This document shows positions 51,923-64,000 of a stretch of DNA of 64,000 bases, piece after piece (the first letter of the stretch is position 1; the number at the start of each line of letters is the position of its first letter). The position numbers were made by a program, and so were the translations under genes. Source of the DNA: Thuidium tamariscinum (Eukaryota > Streptophyta > Bryopsida > Hypnales > Thuidiaceae); NCBI GenBank assembly GCA_947034885.2, contig OX344749.2, forward strand, positions 2,371,501 to 2,435,500. The letters run 5' to 3'. The notes beneath the pieces are model-generated. The model saw only the letters and a program-made list of their open reading frames with translations. It did no database searches and had not been told where the DNA came from.

Positions 51923-54900
51923 AAGACTATACTTTAAACACTCTTTTCAAAGTTTAGGAGTTGTAATTGAGTGATTTTACTACCAATCAAACTTCTCTTG
52001 ACTACATCCCTAATTCTATATAATGGAGTCTAATTTGCTTAGTGATGCAAAATAATTATATCTTTAAATCAAAGGTCATTGTAAATGAAGATTTTCTTGG
52101 GAAAAGTAATACTAGGTGTGTCCTATAGATGGAGGGTTGCTATTATGTGAGCCTATGAACTTACAAGACTATACACCTACAATATAGGTGTCTATAGTAA
52201 GGGAACTTCCTAAAATTATAGTCTATGTAATTATATATTATATAATTATACCTATATTACAGGTGTTTATATTACAAACACCTACGATGGTTGTAGGATA
52301 TTTATTTTCATGTATGTTCAAGGTTCACAAACTCCCATTTTCACTCACATATTTTTTTTAAATACTATGAAGAAAAGATTCTTACATATTTTTTTATTTA
52401 TATCATTTTTCAAACTTATTTTTCTAAATAAAAATGTTTGTATCAATATTCTCTCCCACATAGAGAAATCAAACCCTAGGACTCTTTCTCATAAACTTTA
52501 GAAATATGCACACATGAAGACATATTTATACAATGTATTGCTTCTTTTTTGTGCAAACTTGTATAAAATCCCAATTATTAGGTTATATTCTAACATGTAG
52601 CCAAATTTATTAGACTTGATAAGTAGATAAATTTTCTTAAAAAAATTATATCTCAAAGCTTATATTATATATAATTTTTTGAAGAGAATGTGTGCACTTT
52701 TAAAGTGTCCATCCATTCTTTTAATGTTTGTAAATAATCAACAAAACAATCTTTGAATCTAATTTGCAATAGTTCTTTATATTTATGAAAAATAAGAAAT
52801 GAGGAAGAATCCTAATTCACCTTATTCCTATATTATATGTAACATCCTTCTAGCTCAAAGCCTTTTTTATTTACTTACAATAACATTCTTGAATTGAAGA
52901 ACACAAATCTTTTTCCATACTAAGCTTTGTCCAATTGTGCTTCTATAGCCAAGCAAATCTAATAGATAGTTCATAAATTTCTTCAACCAAGGTCATCCTT
53001 GATTGGTGAGGCTATAATATAATAACAATATCACTTTGTCATAGTGGCACTATAAAAGAAGGACCCATGCCTTACCAATCAAGAACATTGCATACATCAA
53101 ATATAATACATGCAAAAATAAATAAATAAAATATAAATAAATTATACCATCACTTAGAAGTAACCAAGTTTCAATTGTTACATTAATTTTATCATAGGAC
53201 CATATATTAGTATCCAACAATTTAAGGGACCTTCCAGTAATAACTAGCAATTCTTAGATGAATTGCAATGAAGATTAGGTGAGGTTCAAAGAATAGCAAT
53301 CAAGTACCATATTGTATGCAAAATTTATAAAAGCTCAAAACCCAAACAACATTGAAAATGCATCAAATGGCCATTTCTTTGGGAAATTTGAGAGTGAGTA
53401 GATTTTCTTACCTTCATATTACCATATGCACAAGTCAAATTCAACAACTTGCTGCCAAAATATTTTTAATTTTAGAATTTCAATAGTTTGGCAACTCACT
53501 TTCATTTTCTTGGATTACAGCAGTTTGTTCTTCCTACTTTTTCACTACACTCCCACTTTGGGATTAATTTTTTCTATTCATGTATAAGTGAGTAACTTTT
53601 TCTAAATTTTCTCAAGACTAATTTTGGGATATTCAAAATTGACAACAATGAAGATTTTCAGATTTTCAAAAAATAGTTTTACAATTTTTAAAATTCTGGA
53701 CATGTTCCAAATTTTCTCTAGTTACGGAGTATTTCCAAAACTGTCCTACACCTACGGTAGCCCAAAGTTCCTGACATCTGGGAAGACTGAGTCAAGAGAT
53801 GGGACCATTAAAGTAAAGAGATGGAAACATCATGGAACTACTAACTAATGGCCTAGTTTGGGCTGCGTGTATTTCCACGAGATTTGACAAAAATCACGCA
53901 CTCCTGCACGACTGGGTCAAACGGGAACTTAACTTTGTACAGTACTTTACATACCTCTTTTGGAAATGGGAGGAGACAGCCTCACTGATATGGCTTAGCC
54001 CAAAGCATTCACAGTATTGTAAGCTTTAGAAAACTTGATTGTGTTCAATCTTCCTGCATTCAAGAACCAATTTTGATTGCAGAAATCAATTGAGTAATTA
54101 AGAATTTATTGGCAAACCAGTGAGCCAGAGTTCCAACTTCCGGCAAATGAAAGTCATTTGCAATTAGGATTAACCGATTTAAGAAAACAGCTCTCTCTCA
54201 ATCTGGAAACCACTTATACAGTAAAGTTCAATAAGGAAATTGCGCTGACAGATTGTTGACTCAGTTAAGTACATCAGGTAGACTTTTCCTCAGTTCTCGA
54301 AAAATCTAAGTTCCGTACCTTTCGGTTGAGTTATACGTGCCCATCCGCTGCTCCGTCATTTGCTGAGATTTGCCAACACAATCCTGCACAAAAATCAATA
54401 CCACGAAGAGTACTATGCGGGTTGTTAGAGGGGTTCACTTAGTTGATGAGTCTTTGCGGAAGTTCAGAACAAAGGAAAAGAACAAGCTTCCGGTGACAAA
54501 CGGTTGCTCAGTTAGTAAGACCATGTTCAAGCAATTCATTCATTCAAGACACGTACTCCCTCTTTCTCAAAATAAACTAGTTTCTTACAAGAGACCACGG
54601 ATTTGTTTTGAGACAGAGGCAGAACAAAGTTTGGAATACACACACAAAGCACTTCACAAATGCACAGCAAGAATAGAAGTCAGTACAACCGATTAAAAGG
54701 GACACTACAAGAAAACCATGTGAATGAAGTAATGGGACTGTATCTCCAAGTAAAATTTTTTTTAATCCGAACATGAGGCTATTGTACCAATATGGCCTAC
54801 TTTGTTGTAGCTTGTTTACAAAGAAAATACCGAATCCAAACCTACTCTTCGAGACCAAACCTTCATCTATGAAAAATGTTTATCAATGAGTACTTTCATA

Positions 54901-55933
54901 TCTGTGAATCCTATCTAAAAAACTGTCAATCCACAAGGACCACACAATGTGACTAACACATACGGAGAGAGTACATCAACTGAGACACTGATTACTATCA
55001 CATCGTTCTCGTGCACGACTGGTTGAAGCAGGGACACCCATAATCGCTGCTGACCCGAAATGGCCACCCTAAAATTTTAGACAAGAGGCACATATCAATT
55101 AAGAGGATGCAGAGCACCTAAACAATGTTCAGGTGTTTGTTTTAGGTCATCTACCAATAACAGTTTGAACCTTAGTGGGTTTTGCAAACGGTATCCAGAT
55201 AACGCAATCTTTGGTGCGTTGGAAACCTCTTTCAATTTCTAACAAGAAAACATAAAAATTTGATCATTGGTGGCGATTTTTGGTGTCCCCACCTGATCCT
55301 CTGGGATGTCGACGCAGTTTGCTCAGGAGTATGATTGCAAGCTGCGGATGCAGCACCGTCCAAGCACTATCCAAGCCCAAGTCCAAGCACCGCAACCACG
55401 TCTATCTTTTTATACGTAGGCACATTCCTGAGCCTCCAAAACAACTCCTATCCACTTCCATGTCTGCCGAAGACGTTGCGTACTACCGCCGTGTAGAAAA
55501 CTAAACTCAGTGACTTCGTCTCTTTCGAGGGACAGGGACGTAAATTACCAGTATTGAACCCTGCCAATTGCAACGCCATTGAAGGCATTTTTTTCATGTA
55601 AACCTGCTCAAACAAGTCACCACCCTCCACCAGCAATGATCACGGCTTCCCAAGTTCATCGGTGCAAAACAGCACCGTGGTAGGAGAACGGAAGGGTCAT
55701 ACCTTCTTGAGGCTTGTCCTGGTAAAAGATGGCAATCGGGTGTTCAAGGCTCGCGATTCCTGCTCCACAAATTGCAGGGTTTTTACCAAATCGGGCATGA
55801 CGTGATTCTTCTGTCACCAAAGTACTAGGCCCTTCATGGAATTTTTGAATGCAATTCACCTTCTACAGAGCCAGCTCGGACACCCCCTAATCTTTCCAGC
55901 TTCATGTGAATCAACGTTGGCACATGTTTAGAT
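51923..55933. other. AT-rich intergenic DNA, no gene seen
   Basis: Several small palindromes occur at 52150-52290, including a near-perfect 21-bp TAATTATATA-type palindrome. Reading frames reach about 108 codons at most and are not recognisable. From 55000 on, GC rises toward the 3' end of NRT2 and likely includes its 3' UTR. Confidence 0.45.
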
Positions 55934-58900
55934 TCAAAAACCACCATGTGATGATACGCTTTCTTGCACAGGAAACCAACGCCCACGCTCTGACCATGAG
56001 TTGGCAGCAAACTCCAAGCTGGGCCGATGAATGCCCGTTTCTTTCTCACTCTCGGTCCACTCGGAGCCATAATAATCTGCCTCTGAGACTAGGGAAGGGC
56101 ACGTCACCATGCCTCCCCATTGAGGGAAGTGCACCATCACAAGTGGCAGGGTGCAACACAGGGTGGTGATGCCAATGTGCACAAAGCTGGTATTAGTGGA
56201 GTCGCCCATGTTTATAATCAGCTGCGTCAAGACCGCACCGACGCTGCCACCAGCACCAACTAACCCGGACACCACGCCAAGCGCCCTTCTCGAGATGAAG
56301 GGCACAATTCCAAAAGTTGCCCCGCAAGCAGCTTGCACGAAGATGGAGAACAAGACCATGACGCCCACCGAAGCAGGCAACGTGGTGACTTTGCCCATCA
56401 CGATGCACAACAAGCCACCGGCTGACTGGAGGAGCCAGAGAATCCAGAGCCGGCCTCGCATGCCAAAGCTTCGTGACGTGACGTCGGAGAGAATACCCCC
56501 ACTAGGACGAGTGAAGACGTTCATCAACCCAAACACTGACGCAATGATGCCTGCACGTTTGAGATTCAAGTCAAAATGGTCGTAGTAATACTCGGCGAGA
56601 ATGTTGTCTATTGTCAGCTCCAATCCAAATGAAAACCCGTATGTGAGGGCCAGTATCCACACTCTATAATTCGTAGTTGCAGTCTTCAAAACCTAGATGA
56701 AACAGAAGATGGAGCAGCTCAGTATCTTGAAAAAACATGCGCTACTTCAGGCAATCATGACATTCTTGGCATGGAACCTTTTGACAACAGTGCCAACCAA
56801 GAGCTGTTGAAAGCAAAGTCATGCCAAATCAATCAAAACTAGAGCCCTGACATGTGAAGACAATGGCTCATTGACTTGAGGAGCTCTCTCTTGTTCAAAT
56901 TGAGTTCAACATATAAAAAAACAAGGTGTCAGGGATTCCCAATCATGCCAATTCACAGGGCGCTCAAGAGGAGTTCCCTAGAACCCTGATATGATGACTA
57001 TCTGGATGCCAACAACCTTGTTTCAGCATTTACTACTCGATCTACATCTCAATCCAGCATAGGATAACGGAAATATAGCATAGCCAGTCTTGTGAACGGG
57101 ACGAGACACTGCTAAAACGATTTTTAACTACTTGATCCTACTGTAGCGAGAGAGAAGTTCAGCTTTACCGGACAAACAAGAAAACATCTCATTGAGTGGT
57201 GAAAAAATGTCACCTTTAAGAACTTGTCCGAATGTTTAACACCGCGCTTTTTAAGAACCCTGTAGTTTCCATCGGGTAAATCTCGTCCCAGAAGGAGAAC
57301 CGCAAAGCCACAGAATACATGCAGCATCCCGGGAACGAAGAAGGCCAGTCGCCAAGCTGTGAAGGCAGTGGAGTGCAACCTAATCCAAAACAGAACAACA
57401 TATCAGCCAGTAACATGACAATCCTGTCTCCTACACTGACCCCTGTTAACAACAGCAATTCATCTACTCAAACACTAGTCCGACCCTCAATTACCAAGTG
57501 ATGTTAGCATGGCTTGGCAAAATGTCCGAGGCCACTTACCTTTGACTGGAAATGGGTTTGTCTACTATTCCTTCAATAGTGGTGTACAACCTCCCACTTT
57601 CAACGTGCATAAGAAATTCATACAGTGATTAAAATTTGGTCTCAACAGATTTGGCTCTTGTACGCAAAGTAATCTCTCCAGAGCTAGACTATAGTGATCT
57701 CCCAATCAAAGCGCACTTCTACATATTGGTTGAAAATGCACAAATAGTATCCTCTCCCAAACAAAATTCTCTGCAGCATGGGACGCAGAAACAATTATGC
57801 TGTCATCAAACATACCTGTTGTTAATGACACTGAAAACGAGGGGCATCAAGAGCTGAGTGGCCCCGCCACCCAGGTTTCCCCACCCAGCAGCCGTACCAT
57901 TCGCCACCCCTGCAATACGACTACTGAACATGGAGCTCACCCAGAACTGGCAAGTCACAAACGAGGCCAGCGACAAGCCAATGCAAAATCGGATCAAAAC
58001 GAAGCCAGTCGCCGTCGACACACTGGCCATGGAGAACACGAACGGCGCTGTTAGCAGCAACAGAGTGGCGCAACCATACCGAGGACCCACGAGGTCACAC
58101 ACAGTCCCCATGATCAATCGAGAAAGGATTGTACCTAAACAGCCCCACGTTTTGATGAATATCAGAGGCCAATTCACAAACCAATTGTGCAGTACGGGCT
58201 AACCACTTGTCAACTGTGCCTCGGTTTAGGGGAGAAACTCTTGTAACACTACTTACATTAGGGTACGGAGATGATCTTGATGATGACAATCATGGAAATA
58301 TTTCAGTAAGTTCAAAAATGCATTAATAAGCCAAAGAATGCAGTAGCTGCGCAATGTACATAGCTACAGGCAATTCAAGTAATCATGCTTGCTTTGAGGG
58401 ATCAAAGAACCTCAGAAACTGAACTTGAGATGATTTATCAAGGCGGGAAGCATGTCTAAGTGTCCACAATTGAGGTAAGAGCCGTGGAGCTAGTAAGCTA
58501 TTCCAAGGGCAGCATATCTTGTATGCAATTTCGTCTGCTATTTGAACATTCTCAAGTATTGACTTATACCAGAAAGCTGTGGTTGCGCAATGCAGCTTCA
58601 ATTCATTGAGGCAATTCAAGTGATCACTCTTGCCTTAAGAGAGCAACGTTTGCGCAAAAGAGCTTCAACTCATTACAATAATTCAAGTAGTCACTCTTGC
58701 TTTGTAGATCAAACTTTGAAGATTGAATTTGAGAGCCTGGGAGGAAATTGTGAAGATACAACAAGAGTGATATATCTTGTATGCTATATCAACGGTGATC
58801 GGGAACTGATGCATACCGAAAGCAATGCTTGCGCCAAATAGCTTCAACTCAATCCGTCAATTCAAGTGATCATTCTTGCTTTGCAGATCAAACTTTGAGA

Positions 58901-59307
58901 CAGAATTTGAGATCGATCCTAAAAGTTGCTAAGCTATTCCAAGAGGCATAATGTATTGTTTGCTGCATCAAAGTGTATCAACGAATGATTTGTTTCATAC
59001 CTGACACCGATGCGATCCCCGCGTTGCTCACATCGGCACTGGTCAAGTTGAGGTTGTCGCGGATGATGGGCATCAACGGCGGCGCGGCGAAGGTGGACAC
59101 GAAGCACGTGAAGAACGAGATCCACGAGAGGTGAAAAGCTCGCATGTGGGGTTGGCCGCAAGTCCACAAAGGAAGCGTCGTCGACTTATGCTCCGAATCC
59201 ACGGGCACTGCAAAACCACAGAGCACTTCTGCCTCTGTCACCGCCACTTCCACTTCCACATCCACAGGATCTTCCACCCTCTCTCTCATTGAGCCCATGG
59301 ATCTCAT
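55934..59307 (-). CDS. NRT2: NRT2-type high-affinity nitrate transporter (MFS, NNP family)
   Basis: Plasma-membrane nitrate/proton symporter of the nitrate-nitrite porter family. Four exons, 59001-59307, 57816-58134, 57214-57379 and 55934-56692, give 1551 nt and 516 aa, normal for NRT2. Seen: [23 protein letters not shown] loop [12 protein letters not shown] (112-123), first nitrate signature [17 protein letters not shown] (184-200), [13 protein letters not shown] (326-330), and second nitrate signature [15 protein letters not shown] (407-421). The hydrophilic tail keeps the [16 protein letters not shown] and [11 protein letters not shown] pattern of plant NRT2. The start is MRSMGSM at 59307; in-frame Met codons at 59298 and 59289 are alternatives. 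The N-terminal extension (about 55 residues, acidic) is longer than in many relatives. Plant NRT2 proteins usually need the partner NAR2/NRT3; none is nearby. Intron 1 carries diverged repeats. Confidence 0.94.
58371..58885. repeat. Diverged direct repeats in NRT2 intron 1
   Basis: The phrase CAATTCAAGTGATCACTCTT recurs with changes at about 58371, 58612, 58679 and 58859. It is followed by TTGCTTTG.AGATCAAA-like sequence and often preceded by AGCTTCAACTCA. Spacing is irregular, so this is a set of diverged local duplications rather than a clean array. Confidence 0.5.
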
Positions 59308-60668
59308 CTCTCCTTGCGATAATTTATGCAGGCAATCTCAAAAGAAAAATCAGGAACTCCGATTATGGCATACAACCAATCGGTAGCTCTGTTTATGGAA
59401 TGTCATATTGTGGATTAATTGCAGCTTGCCCACAGCTTCACAGTACAGATTTCGAATCGAAACGTGCACGAGCTTAGGGTTAAAGATCTTGAAACTCCCG
59501 TTTCTAAGCTCAAAAGACAACTAGACCAGGAAACCATGTGCATGAACCTACCTTATCGATCAAATTTGTCGTTCCAGAACTTGGTAGCACCTTAAGAATG
59601 ATTTGGTGCGGGTAACGTGGGGGGTTGATTAACGTTATCTGAAAGCACAGTAGGCCATGATGTCCAGATCAGCGTGTGATTTATTGGGTGAAATTTCGCA
59701 CACTCACTCTGACTGGTTTGAGTCTGTCGGACTCCACAGTGCTTGTCCAGAACTCCAGATTCCTACGTCCCAGGCAGTATTCGGGAAAACCGGCGGCTAA
59801 CTCAGTTCAAAGTAGCTGGCAAAACTCATTCCCAGGTGCAAAATTTCCTCGAACTTGAAGGCAAGTGGTGACCGGGTCAAAGCACTTCCGGTCGCAGCCC
59901 TAGAAGAGGAAGCACTCAAGGTCTGGAACAACGAACGGGGAGTACCGGCATTTAGTTACAGGTTAGCCGGTTGAAATCTAAAATTTCTGAATGAAGTTCA
60001 GAATTTCAGAAAAAAATCCGATCATTTGAGAGGAAAAAAAAAGAATAGTCTTTATTTTTTTAAGGCCTAGCCGAGAGTATTCTCAAGCAACCAATTGGTG
60101 GAAGAAAATGTAGGATTTTCGCCGGTTAAGGTAAAATTTCTTCCCGGACTGTGGTCTGGAATCCCTAAATTTCTGACTATAACCCTAAAACCCCAATTTT
60201 GCGTTTGACTATTGTTTATTGACGCGATACTGCTGCATTTGCATCAGCCGTTTTTTTTTAACTTTTTGAGAAAGTGCCAAGATGGCAATCACTTCAAATT
60301 TGGTGAAGCATTGTATTTCAACATTCATCCATCTTTTGGACTTAAAAATACTTTTCTGTCATATTTATAAACTTTTTCATCCAAATCTGGCAACTTCATC
60401 CATATTTTAAAGAGAACTAGAAAATTCTGGTGAAAAAAGATTACTTTTATCTGGCGCAAAAAAGACACTTATTTGAAATGGCGCAATCTGGCCACATGGT
60501 GCCGAAAAAAAAAGGGCTGATTTGCATTGAGCGGCCCTAAGACCCTGAGACTGGAATCCTGACAGGACAATTTGCGAGTGACTGTTTTGAGCTCTTTCCC
60601 TTGATCGAGCTTGACACGATGCTGCAGCTGGGGTTGCTCTGTGATGTAATGAGCATTGTCGTGTAAGA
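59308..60668. other. Divergent intergenic region (NRT2 / small membrane protein gene)
   Basis: NRT2 reads leftward from 59307 and the small gene rightward from 60669, so this 1.36 kb holds both promoters. No coding sequence or sharp regulatory motif was recognised. Confidence 0.5.
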
Positions 60669-61709
60669 ATGGCGCTCCGAGGGCCATTAGGAGAGTCGAG
60701 TGGGGAGGTAATGCGCGAGGACGCCATTCCTTGTGAACGCATCACTCGGATCTTCGCGACTGTGGGTGGAATTGGAGGAGTGTTGCTTGCTTGGCCGCTT
60801 TGTCACATCCACTACGGTCAGTATGTCGATTGCTCTCTCCCCGGAATTCAATGGCAGATGTGCATTGCTTTTTCTAGGGCCACGTTTGAGTATTACTGCT
60901 TTCTGGATTAGGGCTTGAACGGCGAAATTCCGGTATCGATCAATTGAGGACGGAATTCCATGCGTGTTGTAATTTACGTCACCTTTGATCCTTCTCTGTG
61001 ACTGTCGATTGCGTAGCTGCAACAGGGTTTTTGATGGAAGTGAGTGCCCTAGAAGAAGAGCTTCCCTACAACTCTCTATCTCTGATTTTTTGAATCTGCT
61101 ACTCTCGTTGTGAACGGCAACAGAGTCACTGAGAGCTTTTCTTTCACAGCAATTTGAAGCCACATTTGAGATATGCTTGAGAGAGAGGCTTGTTAGAGGC
61201 CATCGAAACAATGGGAATGTTGATATTTATTGCTGCTGAATCCTGAGCCACACGAGGCTGGAAAACGAACTGCCAGACTATTTCTAACCCAGTGAGTAAT
61301 TATAATAGTTTAGAGCTGACCTGTTTGCACCGAAAATAGGTTGAATTCTGAAATTTGTCTTGATTTCTTCTATCTGACAAATAGTTTCTCAAACGCCAGT
61401 CAGTTCCTAATTGGAGAATCATGCCTAAGACAACTAGAACTCTGCTTACGGTTTTTTGCCCCTCCAATGATCGAAATTAGATTTTTCCTTGGACTGCCAA
61501 TCCAATGCCTGTATGAACTTGGCGTGAACGAACTCTCATACCGATTTTTCTGTTGGTTTTCAGGTCCTCGAATCACTTGGCCAAGAGTCTACAGGTGGCA
61601 AGTCTGTGGAGCCGTGGGGTGTGCCATGTTCGCGGGCACGTTTGCGAGGCTATGGGAGCCTGCCTGTGAGCCTCAAAATATAGCAGCTTATGATCGTCAC
61701 TCTTCCTAG
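60669..61709 (+). CDS. Unrecognised 97-residue two-helix membrane protein
   Basis: Two exons, 60669-60816 and 61564-61709, join in phase 1 (TAC G|GT CCT) to give 97 aa. I do not recognise the family. The start has a favourable context (AAGAATGGCG). Residues 31-45 (TVGGIGGVLLAWPLC) and 62-77 (QVCGAVGCAMFAGTFA) are glycine-rich and hydrophobic, with GxxxG-type spacing, and are joined by HYGPRITWPRVYRW. The pair looks like a compact helical hairpin of the sort found in small organelle-membrane proteins. The exons are GC-rich compared with the 747-bp intron, and the stop is followed after 213 bp by the UNC93-like start on the same strand. Alternatively the two exons are 5'-UTR sequence of that gene; the shared pattern of the two hydrophobic stretches argues against this. 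Confidence 0.55.
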
Positions 61710-61922
61710 CAAACACGATCACCTCAAGCTCGTTGTTCTTGTGCACTGAAGCTCATTAAGAGGATATCGTTCTAGTTCGCCATTGACATGAGGCATTGCT
61801 AGCTGGATCATAGTGACAATCAGTATCTGTAGTTTTGTTTTCTCGTTCTTAGTTCATACAAGCTAGTGTAGGTTGTGCATTAGATTCTGTTTCAGCATCA
61901 TTTCTTTAAAGAGGTTTAGTTA

Positions 61923-63770
61923 ATGCTGGAGAAGATGGGGTCATTGGAAGAAGAGGCGTTAGTGAATGGATCGTTGAATTTGCCTGTGGCTCCGCGGGAC
62001 AGTGCGCTTGTTTCAAGCACTCAAGGCTGGAGTCCACATCTACGGGACTTGCATATCCTGGGCTTCAGTTTTCTCTTCGTATTTCTGGCGTACAGTTCTT
62101 TACAGAATCTGGAGAGCAGCATCCACGGGGTAGGTTCACAACTGTGCCATTTTATTTCTATTGATGAAATCTAAGGCTGAGGCCTGACTTATCAAGGGTA
62201 TTGTTTGCTACTCATGGAACGTTGGCCACATTCGTTTTGAAGAGGCACTTTAGGTCGCTTTAAAAGTCAAGGACTCCCTGTCTCTGAGTCCATATCGTGC
62301 AAAACCTTCTTTGCCAGTGCGCACCTGTGGATTTTACGGTTTGTTGCATCTTAAGGTAACAGAATAAAACATATACAAAACAAAAATATACTGTTGGAAA
62401 TTATTTTGAACTGGCAAGTTTGCAGGTGTCTTGGCTTGACTGAAGAGAATGCGTTTTTCATGTGAGGCGTGTCTTTGATGTGCAGGATGATGGACTGGGA
62501 TCAACTTCGGTAGGCGTGCTGTACCTGTCTTTGACGTTCTCGTCTCTGGCGGCTCCGCTCTTTGTGGTATGGCTGGGGTCAAAGCGTGCGTTGTTGGTCG
62601 GATTGTCTGGTTATTGGGCCTTCACTTCAGCTAATCTTTACCCTACATGGTACCTTCAAATCTGATCGTGTTTGTTCTCTTGTACGTGTCTTTGAAGTGT
62701 TTTCGGTTCCATGTTCTATTGTGCTCAATAATTCCTATCTGCGGAGCATGTTTTTGGAAGGCCTCGTTTCGTACTGAAGCATGAGAAACCGGCAGCTGTG
62801 AGATAGTCTAATAAGTAGTAGTTTCTTGGAGATTGCAGGGTTACTATGATTCCCGCCTCCTTGTTTTTGGGATTCACAGCGTCTATTCTTTGGTGTGCTC
62901 AGGTGAGATCTTGATTTCCTCCCTCACTGACCAAGAGTGTCCAAGTTGCAATGTCATGCCTTACAAAATTTCCCAGCGTTACCTGGCAAGCCTTTGTAGA
63001 AGCTGGTAGTAACCTCACTCCTTCTCCTTGCGTGGCTACTTTGATACAGTCCGGATTTCCAGCCACTTTGCATTGTGAAGCCTTTTAGACCCGAATTGCC
63101 CAAATGACCACAAGTGACCGCTCCAATATTTATATCTATAGAATTAAAAATGAATCATCTATGAAGCTTGAAGGAAGGTAACGAACTGTATCTATAGAAA
63201 GAAGAAACTGTTCTGGACATTCTTTAACGATAGAAATATATTTTGAAAGGTACTATAAAAGGCTATTAGCTTCCAAAGTAGGCATTCCATTTTGAACTTG
63301 GGAATGTGGGATTATTTAATCTCCACTGAACCTAAGTTGTGATACTTCGGCACTATTCTTAACGTTCGTTCTCATTTACTTTGGAGAGGCTGCCCAGAAG
63401 AGAGAGAAAATTACTAAAGTCAGAATTTCGTTCATAGGCGAGCAATACCTCTAGGGCCGATTCTTGGATACTTGGTAGCAATCATCATGCGTGGCCCCTT
63501 TTCATAGCATACTGCACACCGGCAGCTTCGACGTGACGTTGGGACGCCATGTTATATCATTACTGTTCTGAGAACTGATTTTCTAGATGGATAAGAGTTT
63601 GTTCAGATATATAATAATGCGGAGAGGGGCATCGATTGTTATGTGAACTCTCGCAGGGGACGTACTTGACGTATGCTGCAAAGAGCCATGCAGTATCGTG
63701 TGATATTTCTGAGGAGTCTGCTATCGGATCGTTCAATGGCGAGTTCTGGGGTGTTTATGCTTCAAATCAG
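61923..63770 (+). CDS. UNC93-like membrane protein, 5' part (continues past window)
   Basis: Polytopic membrane protein of the UNC93-like group, part of the major facilitator superfamily; plant members have been linked to ion balance and stress, but transport activity is not established. Four exons are visible: 61923-62129, 62486-62649, 62839-62902 and 63657-63770 (183 codons). Seen: RDLHILGFSFLFVFLAYSSL with QNLESS, DDGLGSTSVGVLYLSL, GSKRALLVGLSGYW, ANLYPTWVTMIPASLFLGF and SILWCAQ, then GTYLTYAAKSHAV and IGSFNGEFWGVYASNQ, in the order known from plant UNC93-like proteins. The downstream exons lie beyond 64000. The start at 61923 (MLEKMGSLEEE) has an alternative at 61935. Intron 3 contains a family G element. 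Confidence 0.88.
63084..63320. repeat. Family G copy 3 (UNC93-like intron 3)
   Basis: It begins near GACCCGAATTGCCCAAATG and continues with GATAGAAATATATTTTGAAAG and TTAGCTTCCAAAGTAGG, matching copy 2 at 34077 and the reverse complement of copy 1 at 31976. The ends are worn, and flanking TTAA is not intact on the left. Confidence 0.45.
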
Positions 63771-64000
63771 GTACTTAATATATTTCATCCTCAGCAATCT
63801 TGGCAACATCTGTGCCTTAGAACGTCTGGATATCCATGATGCTGTTGTGTTTTTCTGTACTTAATACGTCATGCCATCAAATATTTTTCTTGTGCAGACC
63901 CAGATTGTCTATGAACCACAACATGTTCACTTATTAGCGTGTTGATGCTGTGTTTCTTGGTTAGGGCCTTGATTTTCCAGTTTTTTTCAAAATCAAGCTA

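Noticed and set aside
60407..61211. Minus-strand reading frames of 112 and 174 codons
   Set aside because: They cover the small membrane protein exon and its flank in antisense, lack recognisable domains, and the composition explains their length.
63771..63864. A further UNC93-like exon encoding NLGNICALERLD
   Set aside because: The segment resembles the expected next block, but the only acceptor leaves it out of phase with exon 4.

Overview
The window reads as nuclear DNA of a land plant. It carries plant-type gene families (KT/HAK/KUP potassium transporter, NRT2 nitrate transporter, plant-style UNC93-like protein, NPC1, SPC25). All genes are split by short GT-AG introns and lie in long AT-rich, repeat-filled intergenic DNA. 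Gene content and modest intron sizes suggest a seed-free plant such as a moss, but that is inference; I cannot name the species. No rRNA, tRNA, CRISPR array or organellar segment was seen.

Layout. 1-5780: gene-free, with nested TTAA-flanked elements and one TCCA-flanked element. 5781-12768 (-): a ten-exon HAK/KUP transporter (826 aa), with G-box/ABRE-like sites upstream. 13140-28989: about 16 kb with no recognisable gene, densely packed with short non-autonomous elements. 28990-30494 (+): a three-exon NmrA-like NAD(P)-binding protein (300 aa). 31713-35660 (-): a six-exon SPC25 kinetochore gene (234 aa) with elements in two introns. 37219-49580 (-): a 38-exon NPC1 gene (1328 aa). 49581-55933: AT-rich intergenic DNA. 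55934-59307 (-): a four-exon NRT2 transporter (516 aa). 60669-61709 (+): a two-exon gene for an unrecognised 97-aa, two-helix membrane protein. 61923 to the right edge (+): the first four exons of a UNC93-like gene. Each multi-exon model was assembled by hand; exon phases agree and the complete coding sequences sum to multiples of three.

The genes do not form a pathway. Several encode membrane transport proteins (K+, nitrate, sterol/lipid, UNC93-like), but each looks independently transcribed.

The most unusual signal is a set of short elements bounded by TTAA whose ends read CCC(C/T)TAAA...TTTAGGGG. At least six sequence families share this terminus. One family A copy sits inside a family B copy, and two other B copies show the corresponding uninterrupted site, one with a single TTAA. 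TTAA duplication with CCC-initial termini is the signature of piggyBac-type transposition. No transposase is present in the window, so these would be non-autonomous elements.
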